Positions 38,731 through 46,397 of a stretch of 49,925 bases of DNA are shown piece after piece (position 1 is the stretch's first letter; each line of letters opens with the position of its first letter). The notes under the pieces were generated by a model. The model was not told where the DNA came from and did not search any database. It was given only the letters and a program-made list of their open reading frames with translations. The translations under genes and the position numbers were made by a program. Location: positions 1-49,925 of the forward strand of contig CALWUF010000037.1 in the NCBI GenBank assembly GCA_944384655.1, read 5' to 3'. This DNA comes from an uncultured Butyricicoccus sp. (GTDB lineage: Bacteria; Bacillota; Clostridia; Oscillospirales; Butyricicoccaceae).

Positions 38731-39270
38731 ATGAGTGAACAAAACAACAAACAGAATCCTGAATCAAAAAAAACGGAAGACGATGTAAAGATATATGAGG
38801 AAGCGGTGTCGATTGACCGCAGCAGACAGAAAAGCCGCAAAATATTTGTCTTTTATATTGTCGGTTTGTTCTGTGTGGCGTTGGCGCTCATCCTGCTCAG
38901 TTATGTCATGCAGGCGCATGCCAATCAGCAACTCGAAGATTTGGGCGCACAATTGACGGAACAGACGGACGCCGCTGCCGGGGCAAAGGCAAGAGCGGAT
39001 CAGATGCAGGCAATCATTGATGCGATGCAGGAACAGGTGGACGAGTACCAGCAGCAGACAGACGAGCAAAATCGGACCATCGATGCACTCAATCAACTGT
39101 GGCAGTTGGAACGTGCCTGGCAGGAAGGCGACAATACGACAGCGCTTGATCTCATTGAACAGATGGATCAGGCGTATACACGTGAAGTCCTGACCGATGA
39201 GGCACAGGAACCGCTCACCGGCGAAGCGGCAAGGGAATACGCAGATATCTGTGAAGATCTGGGCGTATAG
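38731..39270 (+). CDS. Single-pass membrane protein with coiled coil, downstream of parB
   Basis: A 179-aa protein of unknown function. A polar N-terminus (about 36 residues) is followed by one membrane helix (about 39-62, FVFYIVGLFCVALALILLSYVM) and a coiled coil (about 66-125, heptad-rich: QLEDLGAQLTEQTDAAAGAK...). The C-terminal 50 residues are acidic and helical. GGAGG lies 6 nt before ATG 38731, and the gene begins 12 nt after parB, so it is in the par operon. The topology resembles septum proteins such as FtsL or DivIC in outline, but no specific family is recognised. Confidence 0.75.
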   Translation: MSEQNNKQNPESKKTEDDVKIYEEAVSIDRSRQKSRKIFVFYIVGLFCVALALILLSYVMQAHANQQLEDLGAQLTEQTDAAAGAKARADQMQAIIDAMQEQVDEYQQQTDEQNRTIDALNQLWQLERAWQEGDNTTALDLIEQMDQAYTREVLTDEAQEPLTGEAAREYADICEDLGV

Positions 39271-39332
39271 ATGCCAGTCAATTCCATCGGGACGCATATG
39301 CGCCGCCGATTTGATAGAAAGGAACATGAACC

Positions 39333-40604
39333 GTGTTAGATGTAAAATTTATCCGTGAAAATGTCGAAAAATGTAAGACACGTCTTGCCTTGCGCGGCAA
39401 GAGCTACGACGAGGAAATCGACGCCGTTTTGGCGCTTGACCAGCAGCGCCGCGACATCATCGGCAAGGTCGAGACGATGAAAGCGGAGCAGAATAAAGTA
39501 TCCAAATCCATCCCAAAGATGAAGAAGGCGGGCGAGGATGTCACCGCACTGTTGGCAGAAATGAAGGAATTGAGCCAGGGCGTCAAGGAACTGGATGCAC
39601 AGCGCACACAGGTCGAAGAACAGTTGCATGACATGCTGCTGACCATCCCGAATGTACCCGCTGATCAGGTTCCAGAAGGTGCGGATGATACCTGCAATCC
39701 GGAAGTTCGCCGCTGGAGTGAACCGAGACAGTTTGACTTTGAACCAAAAGCACATTGGGATATCGGCAAAGCTCTGAGCATTCTCGATCCGGAAACTGCG
39801 GCAAAGGTCACTGGAAGCCGATTCCATTTTTATAAGGGCATGGGCGCACGTCTGGAACGTGCGGTCATCAATTATTTCCTCAATACCCACACCGACAATG
39901 GCTATACAGAGATCCTTCCGCCATTCATTGCCAATGCTGCTTCCATGACCGGTACAGGTCAGCTTCCAAAGTTTGCCGAGGATATGTATCACCTTGAAAA
40001 TACCGATCAGTATCTCATCCCGACGGCGGAAGTACCCGTCACCAATATGTATCGTGACGATATCATCCCGGCCGATCAGCTGCCCATTCGATATGCAGCA
40101 TATTCCGCATGCTTCCGCGGTGAGGCAGGTGCGGCGGGACGCGATGCGCGCGGTCTGATCCGTCAGCATCAGTTTAACAAGGTCGAGCTGGTCAACTTTA
40201 CCGCACCGGAGGATTCGTGGAATCAGTTGGAAAACCTGACCAGAGAAGCGGAATGTGTGCTGCAAGGTCTGGGTCTGCCCTATCGTGTTGTCATGCTGTG
40301 TACGGGTGACGTCGGCTTCAGCTCGGCTTGTACGTATGATATTGAGGTTTGGATGCCGTCGTATGGTCGATATGTCGAGATTTCTTCCTGTTCCAACTTC
40401 CTCGACTATCAGGCGCGCCGCGCAAATATCCGCTGCCGCAATGAGAAGGGCAAGCCGCAGTATGCACATACGCTGAACGGTTCAGGCGTTGCAGTCGGGC
40501 GCACCGTTGCTGCAATTTTGGAAAATTATCAGAATGCAGACGGCTCGGTTACGATTCCGGAAGCGCTCCGCGGCTTTATGGGAACCGATGTGATTGGCAA
40601 GTAA
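39333..40604 (+). CDS. serS: Seryl-tRNA synthetase
   Basis: A 423-aa class II synthetase. The N-terminal coiled-coil arm (about 30-105) binds tRNA-Ser; the catalytic core has motif 2 [27 protein letters not shown] and motif 3 [17 protein letters not shown]. The start is GTG 39333, with AAAGGA 9 nt upstream; no T-box leader is present in the 62-nt gap. Confidence 0.97.
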   Translation: MLDVKFIRENVEKCKTRLALRGKSYDEEIDAVLALDQQRRDIIGKVETMKAEQNKVSKSIPKMKKAGEDVTALLAEMKELSQGVKELDAQRTQVEEQLHDMLLTIPNVPADQVPEGADDTCNPEVRRWSEPRQFDFEPKAHWDIGKALSILDPETAAKVTGSRFHFYKGMGARLERAVINYFLNTHTDNGYTEILPPFIANAASMTGTGQLPKFAEDMYHLENTDQYLIPTAEVPVTNMYRDDIIPADQLPIRYAAYSACFRGEAGAAGRDARGLIRQHQFNKVELVNFTAPEDSWNQLENLTREAECVLQGLGLPYRVVMLCTGDVGFSSACTYDIEVWMPSYGRYVEISSCSNFLDYQARRANIRCRNEKGKPQYAHTLNGSGVAVGRTVAAILENYQNADGSVTIPEALRGFMGTDVIGK

Positions 40605-40623
40605 TATCATTCATACAAATGAT

Positions 40624-40660
40624 AAGGCAGTATCCCATGGGATGCTGCCTTGTTTGTTTT
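40624..40660 (+). terminator. Terminator after serS
   Basis: AAGGCAGTATCCC with GGGATGCTGCCTT (one G-U), 2-nt loop, then TGTTTGTTTT. It just touches the end of the convergent gene. Confidence 0.88.
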
Positions 40661-41996
40661 ATTGCATATTGTTGGCGGTAAGCTGGATATAATAAAAGAC
40701 CAGCGGACTGACGTTGCCGGTGACGGGAAGACCAAATAGCTGTTGAAAGGCAATGACGGCGTCGCGTGTCATTTCACCGTAGTAGCCGGTCTGCGGAACC
40801 GGGGTAATTTGCGGATATTGTTCTGCAATGCGGTTGAGCCAGCCTTGCAGACGGGAGACGTCTTCCGAACGGGAACCGAGAACCAGTGTTTCCGTCGGCG
40901 GAAGGACGACGGTCGTTCCATTGGAAGGCTGTGTGCGTTCAATGCCTTCATAGGCGGTCAACAGCGCATTCCAGGTGTTTGTACCCACAATGCCATCCGG
41001 CGTCAATCCGGCAAACGTTTGGAAGGCAATGACAGCTTCTCGGGTTTGCGGTCCAAAGATACCGTCCACGGGGACAACCGGGATCTGGTCGTTATACGTG
41101 CCCACGGCGGAAAGGAAGAACTGGAGCAGGCGGATGGAGTCGCCGCGCATGCCTTCGCTGAGTACATTGGGCAGCTCACGCGAGATGTCCTGTAAGGTGA
41201 TTCCTTCGGCATTCAGTTCTGCCAGCCGCAATACGGCATTGTATACGGATGTGATTTCATACCAGGTGGCAGGTCCAACTATGCCATCTGGCGTCAAGCC
41301 AAAAATACGCTGGAATTCCCTGACGGCATTTTCCGTGCTCAGGTCAAATACGCCGTTGACGGGATAGATTTTCGGAATGGCAGGGTAATTGTTTGAGATG
41401 CGGTTGAGGCGTTGCTGTATGATTTCTACGGATACCTCAACATCACCCAATTGCAATGGATGACCGGGATAGGATTGTATCAGCGGACGGATGGGCGCCG
41501 TACGGATATCCAGATTATCCCCATAGTAATTCGTCAGGATCTCATATGGCGTCAATCCCTGTTCTGCCAGGTCAACCGTACCCCATTGACTGAGACCTTC
41601 ACATTGGACGCGCCTGCCGTCACAGTAAGCGGCAAACAGCGGCTGGATAAAACCTGGACGCGCCAGATACTGGTCAAAGATATCATTGACGATCGCGGCA
41701 ATGTTGTCAAAGATATCACGGTTGTTGACAAATGCCTGGTCATAGGCAGTGGAACTGGTGATATCAAAATCATAGCCGCGTGAACGATACCATTCCGTAT
41801 AAATGCGATTGAGTGCAAACGAGATTTCCGCATAGATGTTGGCGCGCAGGGCATTTTCCGGCCAGGTGGGATACAGTTCGCTGGAAGCGACATTCTGAAT
41901 GTATTGCAAAAAAGGAAGGGTAACGTTGGGCGCGGGATCATCCGGCGCTCCCAGGTGTACGGTGATGGTTTCCGGGATATAGGGGAAATCCGGCAT
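40659..41996 (-). CDS. SpoIID-like protein with three peptidoglycan-binding domains
   Basis: A 445-aa protein. The first 165 residues resemble a SpoIID/LytB core: ALRANIYAEISFALNRIYTEWY, then FAAYCDGRRVQCEGLSQWGTVDLAEQGLTPYEILTNYYG, in which LSQWG matches the family's SQWGA/SQYGA. Three PG_binding_1 units follow at about 182-249, 280-347 and 373-440, each with the DG(I/V)FG/YYG and A(V/I)IAFQ..FGL..DG.VG pattern. There is no signal peptide. SpoIID is a spore-cortex glycan lytic factor; whether this relative has the catalytic activity is unknown. The ATG lies just after the stop of the 132-aa gene. A spore or mother-cell role is inferred. Confidence 0.7.
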   Translation of the reverse strand: MPDFPYIPETITVHLGAPDDPAPNVTLPFLQYIQNVASSELYPTWPENALRANIYAEISFALNRIYTEWYRSRGYDFDITSSTAYDQAFVNNRDIFDNIAAIVNDIFDQYLARPGFIQPLFAAYCDGRRVQCEGLSQWGTVDLAEQGLTPYEILTNYYGDNLDIRTAPIRPLIQSYPGHPLQLGDVEVSVEIIQQRLNRISNNYPAIPKIYPVNGVFDLSTENAVREFQRIFGLTPDGIVGPATWYEITSVYNAVLRLAELNAEGITLQDISRELPNVLSEGMRGDSIRLLQFFLSAVGTYNDQIPVVPVDGIFGPQTREAVIAFQTFAGLTPDGIVGTNTWNALLTAYEGIERTQPSNGTTVVLPPTETLVLGSRSEDVSRLQGWLNRIAEQYPQITPVPQTGYYGEMTRDAVIAFQQLFGLPVTGNVSPLVFYYIQLTANNMQ

Positions 41997-41997
41997 G

Positions 41998-42396
41998 TCA
42001 TCTCACCCCCGATCCCGTGGGTCCTACTTCCGCGCTGTTGATGATGATTTTCTGGCGCTGTTCCTCGACGGAACGCGGCGGCGTCATGGTCACGGGCAGT
42101 TTGGTGGTAATGCCGGAAAACATTGCGACATCGAGCACGCTGACCGGGCGGTAATCCGGATGATCGATATCAATGCGATAAGCGGAAAATGGTGGCACTT
42201 CATAGGGGGACGAATTTTCCAGGGATGGCGCTTCCAGCTCAATGGGCGGTGTAGAACCACTCATATCTGTGCGTTCCGTGATACACGGCTGCAATACGCC
42301 GTTTGCATCGGGGCAATAGACTGTGACGGTTGCGCCGACCACGGGGATCGCGCCGCGCGCGGCGCGTGTCTGTACAATCAGGGTACCGGTTGGCAT
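41998..42396 (-). CDS. Carboxypeptidase-regulatory-like beta-sandwich protein
   Basis: A 132-aa protein: GTLIVQTRAARGAIPVVGATVTVYC resembles the start of a CarboxypepD_reg-type (transthyretin-like) fold, and YRIDIDHPDYRPVSVLDVAMFSGITTKLPVTM the second half. No signal or membrane segment. It has AAAGGAG 11 nt before ATG 42394-42396 and ends 1 nt before the next gene, so the two form a unit. It probably binds carbohydrate or assembles with the SpoIID-like protein, but no role is established. Confidence 0.65.
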   Translation of the reverse strand: MPTGTLIVQTRAARGAIPVVGATVTVYCPDANGVLQPCITERTDMSGSTPPIELEAPSLENSSPYEVPPFSAYRIDIDHPDYRPVSVLDVAMFSGITTKLPVTMTPPRSVEEQRQKIIINSAEVGPTGSGVR

Positions 42397-42470
42397 AAAG
42401 AAATCCGCTCCTTTCCTGTTCCCACAGGGGGGAACAGGATATTGTATGCAGATAACAAAAAAATGAGAAT

Positions 42471-42498
42471 AAAAAAGCATCGTCCAAACAGACGGTGC
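42471..42498 (-). terminator. Terminator after the lipoprotein gene
   Basis: On the minus strand GCACCGTC with GACGATGC (one G-U), 6-nt loop, then TTTTTTATT. Confidence 0.88.
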
Positions 42499-42588
42499 GC
42501 AATTTGTCAAAGATACAGCTCCTCCTGCCATGTTTGTTCCACATGACAGAAGGCGCTGTTTTGATTTGTGCCGATGACAAGCGGAGAT

Positions 42589-43254
42589 TTATTCCGACGC
42601 AGTTTCCCGCGTGAGCAGGTACATCTGTGTATCATTGCTTATCATGAATAAATAATCTTCATAGGACGCAATGACATAGCTGGTTTCATTGCTGCCGCTT
42701 TTGACTGTGATATATGTACCGGAATCACCCTGTTGGATGGTGTACGCAGATGTTTCGTTGAAGGCGCTGAGCGTACCGTCAGCAGTAAATTCCAGGGTGG
42801 ATTGTTCGTCGTAGACATCCATCCATTTGCCCTGAATGGTTTTGGCATCGACTGCCTGACGACCGTCCCGCAGGTAGTACAGTTCTTTGTGATCGTTTTC
42901 CGAATAGGCAATCATGACATCCTGCATAACGGCACATGTTATGGCTTCCTCGCCGTTCTCATCTGTGCAGGTGACATATTCCACGTGGTCAAACAGTTGC
43001 GCAAGACTGAAGTTGGTATTTTCTGCGACATAGGTATAGGTTCCCGTGCGGTTTTTCTTTGTGTGATCGACATACGTGCCGTCTTCATTGAAATCAATTG
43101 TTGACCCACCGGGAGAATGCCAGCTTCCGGTAACCGGCGTATCGGGATGAACGGATTCGGGTGCATCGGCATTTGGTGCAACAGACATGCAGCCGCACGA
43201 CATGCTCATCATCATGACGCATGCTGTTAGAACAAAGATACGTTGTTTTTTCAT
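42589..43254 (-). CDS. Putative lipoprotein with two lipocalin-like repeats
   Basis: A 221-aa exported protein. The signal MKKQRIFVLTACVMMMSMSCGCMS has Cys20 and Cys22, either of which could be the lipidated residue; the lipobox is imperfect. Two copies of a (T/Q)G(S/K)W...F..DGT pattern, at about 42-75 and 146-180, suggest a duplicated beta-barrel of the DUF-type lipocalin-like kind. It was not further recognised. ATG 43252-43254 has AAAGGAG 5 nt upstream. Confidence 0.7.
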   Translation of the reverse strand: MKKQRIFVLTACVMMMSMSCGCMSVAPNADAPESVHPDTPVTGSWHSPGGSTIDFNEDGTYVDHTKKNRTGTYTYVAENTNFSLAQLFDHVEYVTCTDENGEEAITCAVMQDVMIAYSENDHKELYYLRDGRQAVDAKTIQGKWMDVYDEQSTLEFTADGTLSAFNETSAYTIQQGDSGTYITVKSGSNETSYVIASYEDYLFMISNDTQMYLLTRETASE

Positions 43255-43342
43255 GTGATCTCCTTTTTTTGTTGTATGAGAGGTTCAGGATAGCGGCGCG
43301 GCAGCAGGATTCAGGAGCGCTGATGCACACCGCTTTTTTTAT

Positions 43343-43371
43343 ATTATAGCGAACGCGTGCGAGCGGTTCAA
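43343..43371 (-). promoter_or_regulatory. Promoter for the lipoprotein gene
   Basis: On the minus strand TTGAAC (43371-43366), 17-bp spacer, TATAAT (43348-43343). Confidence 0.78.
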
Positions 43372-43393
43372 TGATTTTCGCACAGGAGCATGC

Positions 43394-43427
43394 AAAAAAA
43401 GATGGGTGCATCGAATCCGATGCACCC
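43394..43427 (-). terminator. Terminator after the UPF0303 gene
   Basis: GGGTGCATCG with CGATGCACCC, a 10-bp perfect stem with 4-nt loop; ATCTTTTTTT follows on the minus strand. Confidence 0.92.
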
Positions 43428-43442
43428 GGTGGGAGAAGGATA

Positions 43443-43916
43443 TCAGTATTGCATTTCTGTTATCAGGCGTTTCATTGCAGCGGTGACAATGGAATGGTCA
43501 TCCAGATGGTCCGGCTCACCGGAAACACAAACCGAGCCGATTACACCGGTACCCTTGAGAAGGATCGGCATACCGCCGCCGCCCGGCGCAAAATCATCCG
43601 CATTGAGCTTACGGCTTTCCAATGTTTCGCCATTCTCTTCCAGCCAGCAGCCGAAACGCAGAGAACCCATGTGCATCAATTCTACAGCATTGCGTTTGCG
43701 TTCCAACCAGAGTTCACTGTCCGGGAGTGCGCCATCCTGGAAATAACGATAGACGACAAGACCATTGATGACGATTTCTGTTGCAATCGGCGCGGGATAA
43801 TTTGCAGATTCTTCGTTAATGAGTTCACCCAAACGAAAGGCATCCGCACGGGAAAATGAAGAAAAGGTGAGTTCCTGTTCCAATGCGAGCAGGGATTCAT
43901 TGGTGATAGACATCAT
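43443..43916 (-). CDS. UPF0303 / GlcG-HbpS-like protein
   Basis: A 157-aa protein with the GlcG/HbpS-family arrangement: FRLGELINEESANYPAPIATEIVINGLVVYRYFQDGALPDSELWLERKRNAVE, then NADDFAPGGGGMPILLKGTGVIGSVCVSGEPDHLDD (family G.GG.P....G..IG...VSG). Relatives bind haem or small corrinoids or are uncharacterised. It starts at ATG 43914-43916 or 43911. It has its own terminator. Confidence 0.82.
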   Translation of the reverse strand: MMSITNESLLALEQELTFSSFSRADAFRLGELINEESANYPAPIATEIVINGLVVYRYFQDGALPDSELWLERKRNAVELMHMGSLRFGCWLEENGETLESRKLNADDFAPGGGGMPILLKGTGVIGSVCVSGEPDHLDDHSIVTAAMKRLITEMQY

Positions 43917-44257
43917 TGATACCGCCTTTCAATACATATGGTATAAAAATATAATAATAATACAAAACAAACGATTCAGAAATATGTAACATCCTGTACT
44001 GCAATCGTATCATGTGCGCACGGGAATTGTAAAGGATGAATTTGTGCGCAATTTGAGCAGAAAATCAAAATGGATTGCATATGAAATGAATAGAACAAAA
44101 GAAAAATGTGGGAAATTTGTCGAAATTTATTGTTTTTTATGATAAAGTTGGATATAATAGACAGCGATTGAAGATGAAAAATACAGGTCGTTAAGTAAAA
44201 AAGCCATTCATATACTCATATAATATAAGAACTTGACAGAGAGGAGTTTGTACAGTC
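43917..44257. other. Intergenic region before the deacetylase gene
   Basis: No gene is seen. It holds the minus-strand upstream region of the UPF0303 gene (TTGTTT near 43970), two copies of TGTGCGCA 30 bp apart (44013 and 44043), and a plus-strand promoter TTGTTT (44130-44135), 17-bp spacer, TATAAT (44153-44158). A second AT-rich -10-like element is near 44212-44220. Confidence 0.6.
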
Positions 44258-45862
44258 ATGAGTCGGGGGATTGGACCGGACAAGGATGAAAAGCGTCAGC
44301 AAGCGCAGAACAATTTAAATGAGTTACAGCGCGTGTTGGAAAAGATGGAATATGATAAGCAGGAACAATCGGAGGACAAGCCGGAAGTGACGCCAGAAGA
44401 AGGCGCAGTGGAGGAAGAAAGCATAGTCGAAGCACAAACGACGCCGGAAGACAAAAGTATGTCGGAAGATGAAACGATGCCGGAAGACGAAAGTATATCG
44501 AAAGATGATGTTGTGCCGGAATCGGAGGGCTCTCAGCCTGTAGCGGAAGACTCGCACGGGCAGCATGAAGAACAGCCCGACCATCCTGCTGAAACGGATG
44601 CACCGGAACAGAAATCCGATAAGGATTCGGAAGACAAGCCAGCGCGCGACGTACAAGCCGATATGGAACAGCTGCAACGGGAAGCCATTCTCGACGCACA
44701 GGTGAAGCGCCTTCATTTGGAGCAGGCTGCCAGTGAGGCACATGCTGACGCGCAGAAGTCTGCGGCAAAGAAGGCCGCCGTGAAGCAACCCGCTTCCGGG
44801 AAAAAGACCCATGCTGTAAAAAATACCAGGAAAAGTAAAGCACGTGCGGCACGCCGCCGCAAAAAGCGCCTGATCCGCCTCGGGACAATGGCTGTCATGC
44901 TGCTGGTCGCCGTTGTGCTTGTCGTTTCGGCAGTCAGAGCGATCACAGGCAGAGGGAATTCCCCGACGGAAGGCTCCGGCATTTCTGCTGGAACATCGGA
45001 GAAAAAAGATGACCGCCCCGCAAGTCAGCAGGAGTCTGAACAGTATCTGAAGATCAAGGACGACGCCTCTCTTCCGTCTTATGCGCTCGAATATCCCGGG
45101 CTATATGCCGACGCGGTAGATGAACCAAATCAGAAGAGTGAAGAAAAAGTTTGTTACCTGACATTTGATGACGGTCCGTCTTCGACCAATACGCCAGATA
45201 TTCTCGATGTGCTCAAGGAAAAGGATGTCAAGGCAACGTTCTTTGTTGTCACCGGTAAAATTGATGGAAATGAAGATATCCTCAAGCGCATTGTTGACGA
45301 AGGTCATACCCTGTGCATCCATGCGAATGAACACGAATATGGTCAGTTGTATTCTTCCGTGGAGGGATATCTGGAGGACTTTGTTGCCGCCTATGACAAA
45401 ATTTATGAGATCACGGGATATCGCGTACAGGGCTTCCGTTTTCCGGGCGGCAGCAACAATGCCGTCATGGAACGTCATGATACCTATGACACGATTGTAA
45501 CTGAAATGACCCGCCGTGGTTTTGAATATTACGATTGGAATGCCTATGACCACGATGCCGAAAACCGTAGTTACAGCGCTCAGCAATTGGCAGATTTTGC
45601 CGTCAATGAGGTTTGTGCAAGTTCACGCGATGACGCTATTTTGCTCATGCATGACACGTACGGCAAGGAAAAGACAGTAGAAGCACTTCCGTTGATTATC
45701 GAACGGTTGCAAGAAGAGGGCATTGACCTGCTTCCGATTACCAATTCAACCCGTCCCGTTCATTTTGAGGTGAGCGAACAAACCCCGCCGGAAATGCCGG
45801 AGACAGACAGTGATTCCGACAGCACAGAGGATTCGGAGGATACCAATACATCTGAGAACTGA
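44258..45862 (+). CDS. Membrane-anchored polysaccharide deacetylase (NodB domain) with long cytoplasmic region
   Basis: A 534-aa protein. Residues 1-205 are predicted cytosolic: acidic with PED/SED-type repeats (about 45-90), then a coiled region and a strongly basic stretch (about 170-205). One membrane helix follows (about 207-229), then an extracellular NodB domain: TFDDGPS (Asp304, Asp305), the metal site His355/His359 in HANEHEY (Ala instead of the usual Ser/Thr), RFPGGS and LLMHDT (His465). Such enzymes deacetylate peptidoglycan or other GlcNAc polymers. The tail is acidic. ATG 44258 has GAGGAG 11 nt upstream. Confidence 0.88.
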   Translation: MSRGIGPDKDEKRQQAQNNLNELQRVLEKMEYDKQEQSEDKPEVTPEEGAVEEESIVEAQTTPEDKSMSEDETMPEDESISKDDVVPESEGSQPVAEDSHGQHEEQPDHPAETDAPEQKSDKDSEDKPARDVQADMEQLQREAILDAQVKRLHLEQAASEAHADAQKSAAKKAAVKQPASGKKTHAVKNTRKSKARAARRRKKRLIRLGTMAVMLLVAVVLVVSAVRAITGRGNSPTEGSGISAGTSEKKDDRPASQQESEQYLKIKDDASLPSYALEYPGLYADAVDEPNQKSEEKVCYLTFDDGPSSTNTPDILDVLKEKDVKATFFVVTGKIDGNEDILKRIVDEGHTLCIHANEHEYGQLYSSVEGYLEDFVAAYDKIYEITGYRVQGFRFPGGSNNAVMERHDTYDTIVTEMTRRGFEYYDWNAYDHDAENRSYSAQQLADFAVNEVCASSRDDAILLMHDTYGKEKTVEALPLIIERLQEEGIDLLPITNSTRPVHFEVSEQTPPEMPETDSDSDSTEDSEDTNTSEN

Positions 45863-45872
45863 GTTTGCAGCA

Positions 45873-45915
45873 GCCTGCCGCATGAGGTGTCATGCGGCAG
45901 GCATTTTCTTTTGTC
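45873..45915 (+). terminator. Terminator after the deacetylase
   Basis: GCCTGCCGCATGA with TCATGCGGCAGGC, 4-nt loop, then ATTTTCTTTTG. Confidence 0.93.
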
Positions 45916-45956
45916 CACAGACGGGGAAGAAATATACCTGTACAAACTGTGTATAA
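45911..45956. other. Pair of DnaA boxes upstream of the 90-aa gene
   Basis: TTGTCCACA (45911-45919, plus) and TGTGTATAA (45948-45956, i.e. TTATACACA on the minus strand), both fitting TT(A/G)TNCACA. Confidence 0.45.
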
Positions 45957-46010
45957 CTGATAGTATTACTTTTTGTATAGCTCTATAATAATTTTACGAA
46001 AGGTGATACT

Positions 46011-46283
46011 ATGATTTTCTGCAAAAGACGGAACTGTCCGGCGGGACAGGTGACAGAATTTTACATGCAGATCAGCGGTTTGAAATGGAAGGTCAAAAAT
46101 TTTACAGAAGGCGATATCTATGTTTCCCTTGGCGCATATGATGCGTGCGACAACCTGCGCATTGCGCCGGGAGCCTGTGATGTATTGATTGACCGCGATC
46201 CGCGCACAGGTACGCGCCGTACTTCGCGGAAAATACAAGTTTATGCTGTATCGGAGGGCGAAGTAGAAGTCGTATACGTGTAA
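46011..46283 (+). CDS. 90-aa protein of unknown function
   Basis: An unrecognised small protein, probably beta-rich, with Cys residues (CKRRNCPAG at the start, then DACDN and GACDVL) and a C-terminal VYAVSEGEVEVVYV. GAAAGG lies before ATG 46011. No signal peptide. A TATAAT at 45984-45989 is close upstream without a clear -35. Neighbours give no clue to function. Confidence 0.6.
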   Translation: MIFCKRRNCPAGQVTEFYMQISGLKWKVKNFTEGDIYVSLGAYDACDNLRIAPGACDVLIDRDPRTGTRRTSRKIQVYAVSEGEVEVVYV

Positions 46284-46333
46284 TATTTTTTCTGAGAGCG
46301 CAGTACGGCGCAATGTTTCCGCCGAATTGGATA

Positions 46334-46362
46334 TTTTCAATTGTATGCGTCTGGGGTATAAT
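46334..46362 (+). promoter_or_regulatory. Promoter for nadE
   Basis: TTTTCA (46334-46339), 17-bp spacer, TATAAT (46357-46362). Confidence 0.6.
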
Positions 46363-46397
46363 AAGGGCATAACGAAAACCCTGAGGTGCTGACTATC

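Noticed and set aside
39271..39332. T-box leader before serS
   Set aside because: The 62-nt gap is too short for specifier loop plus terminator and shows no T-box sequence.
39336..40469. A 377-aa minus-strand frame opposite serS
   Set aside because: serS has all class II motifs; the reverse frame has no start signal or domain.
40659..43916. Minus-strand block as a transferred island
   Set aside because: The genes carry ordinary promoters and terminators and similar codon use to neighbours; no integrase, tRNA or repeats bound the block.
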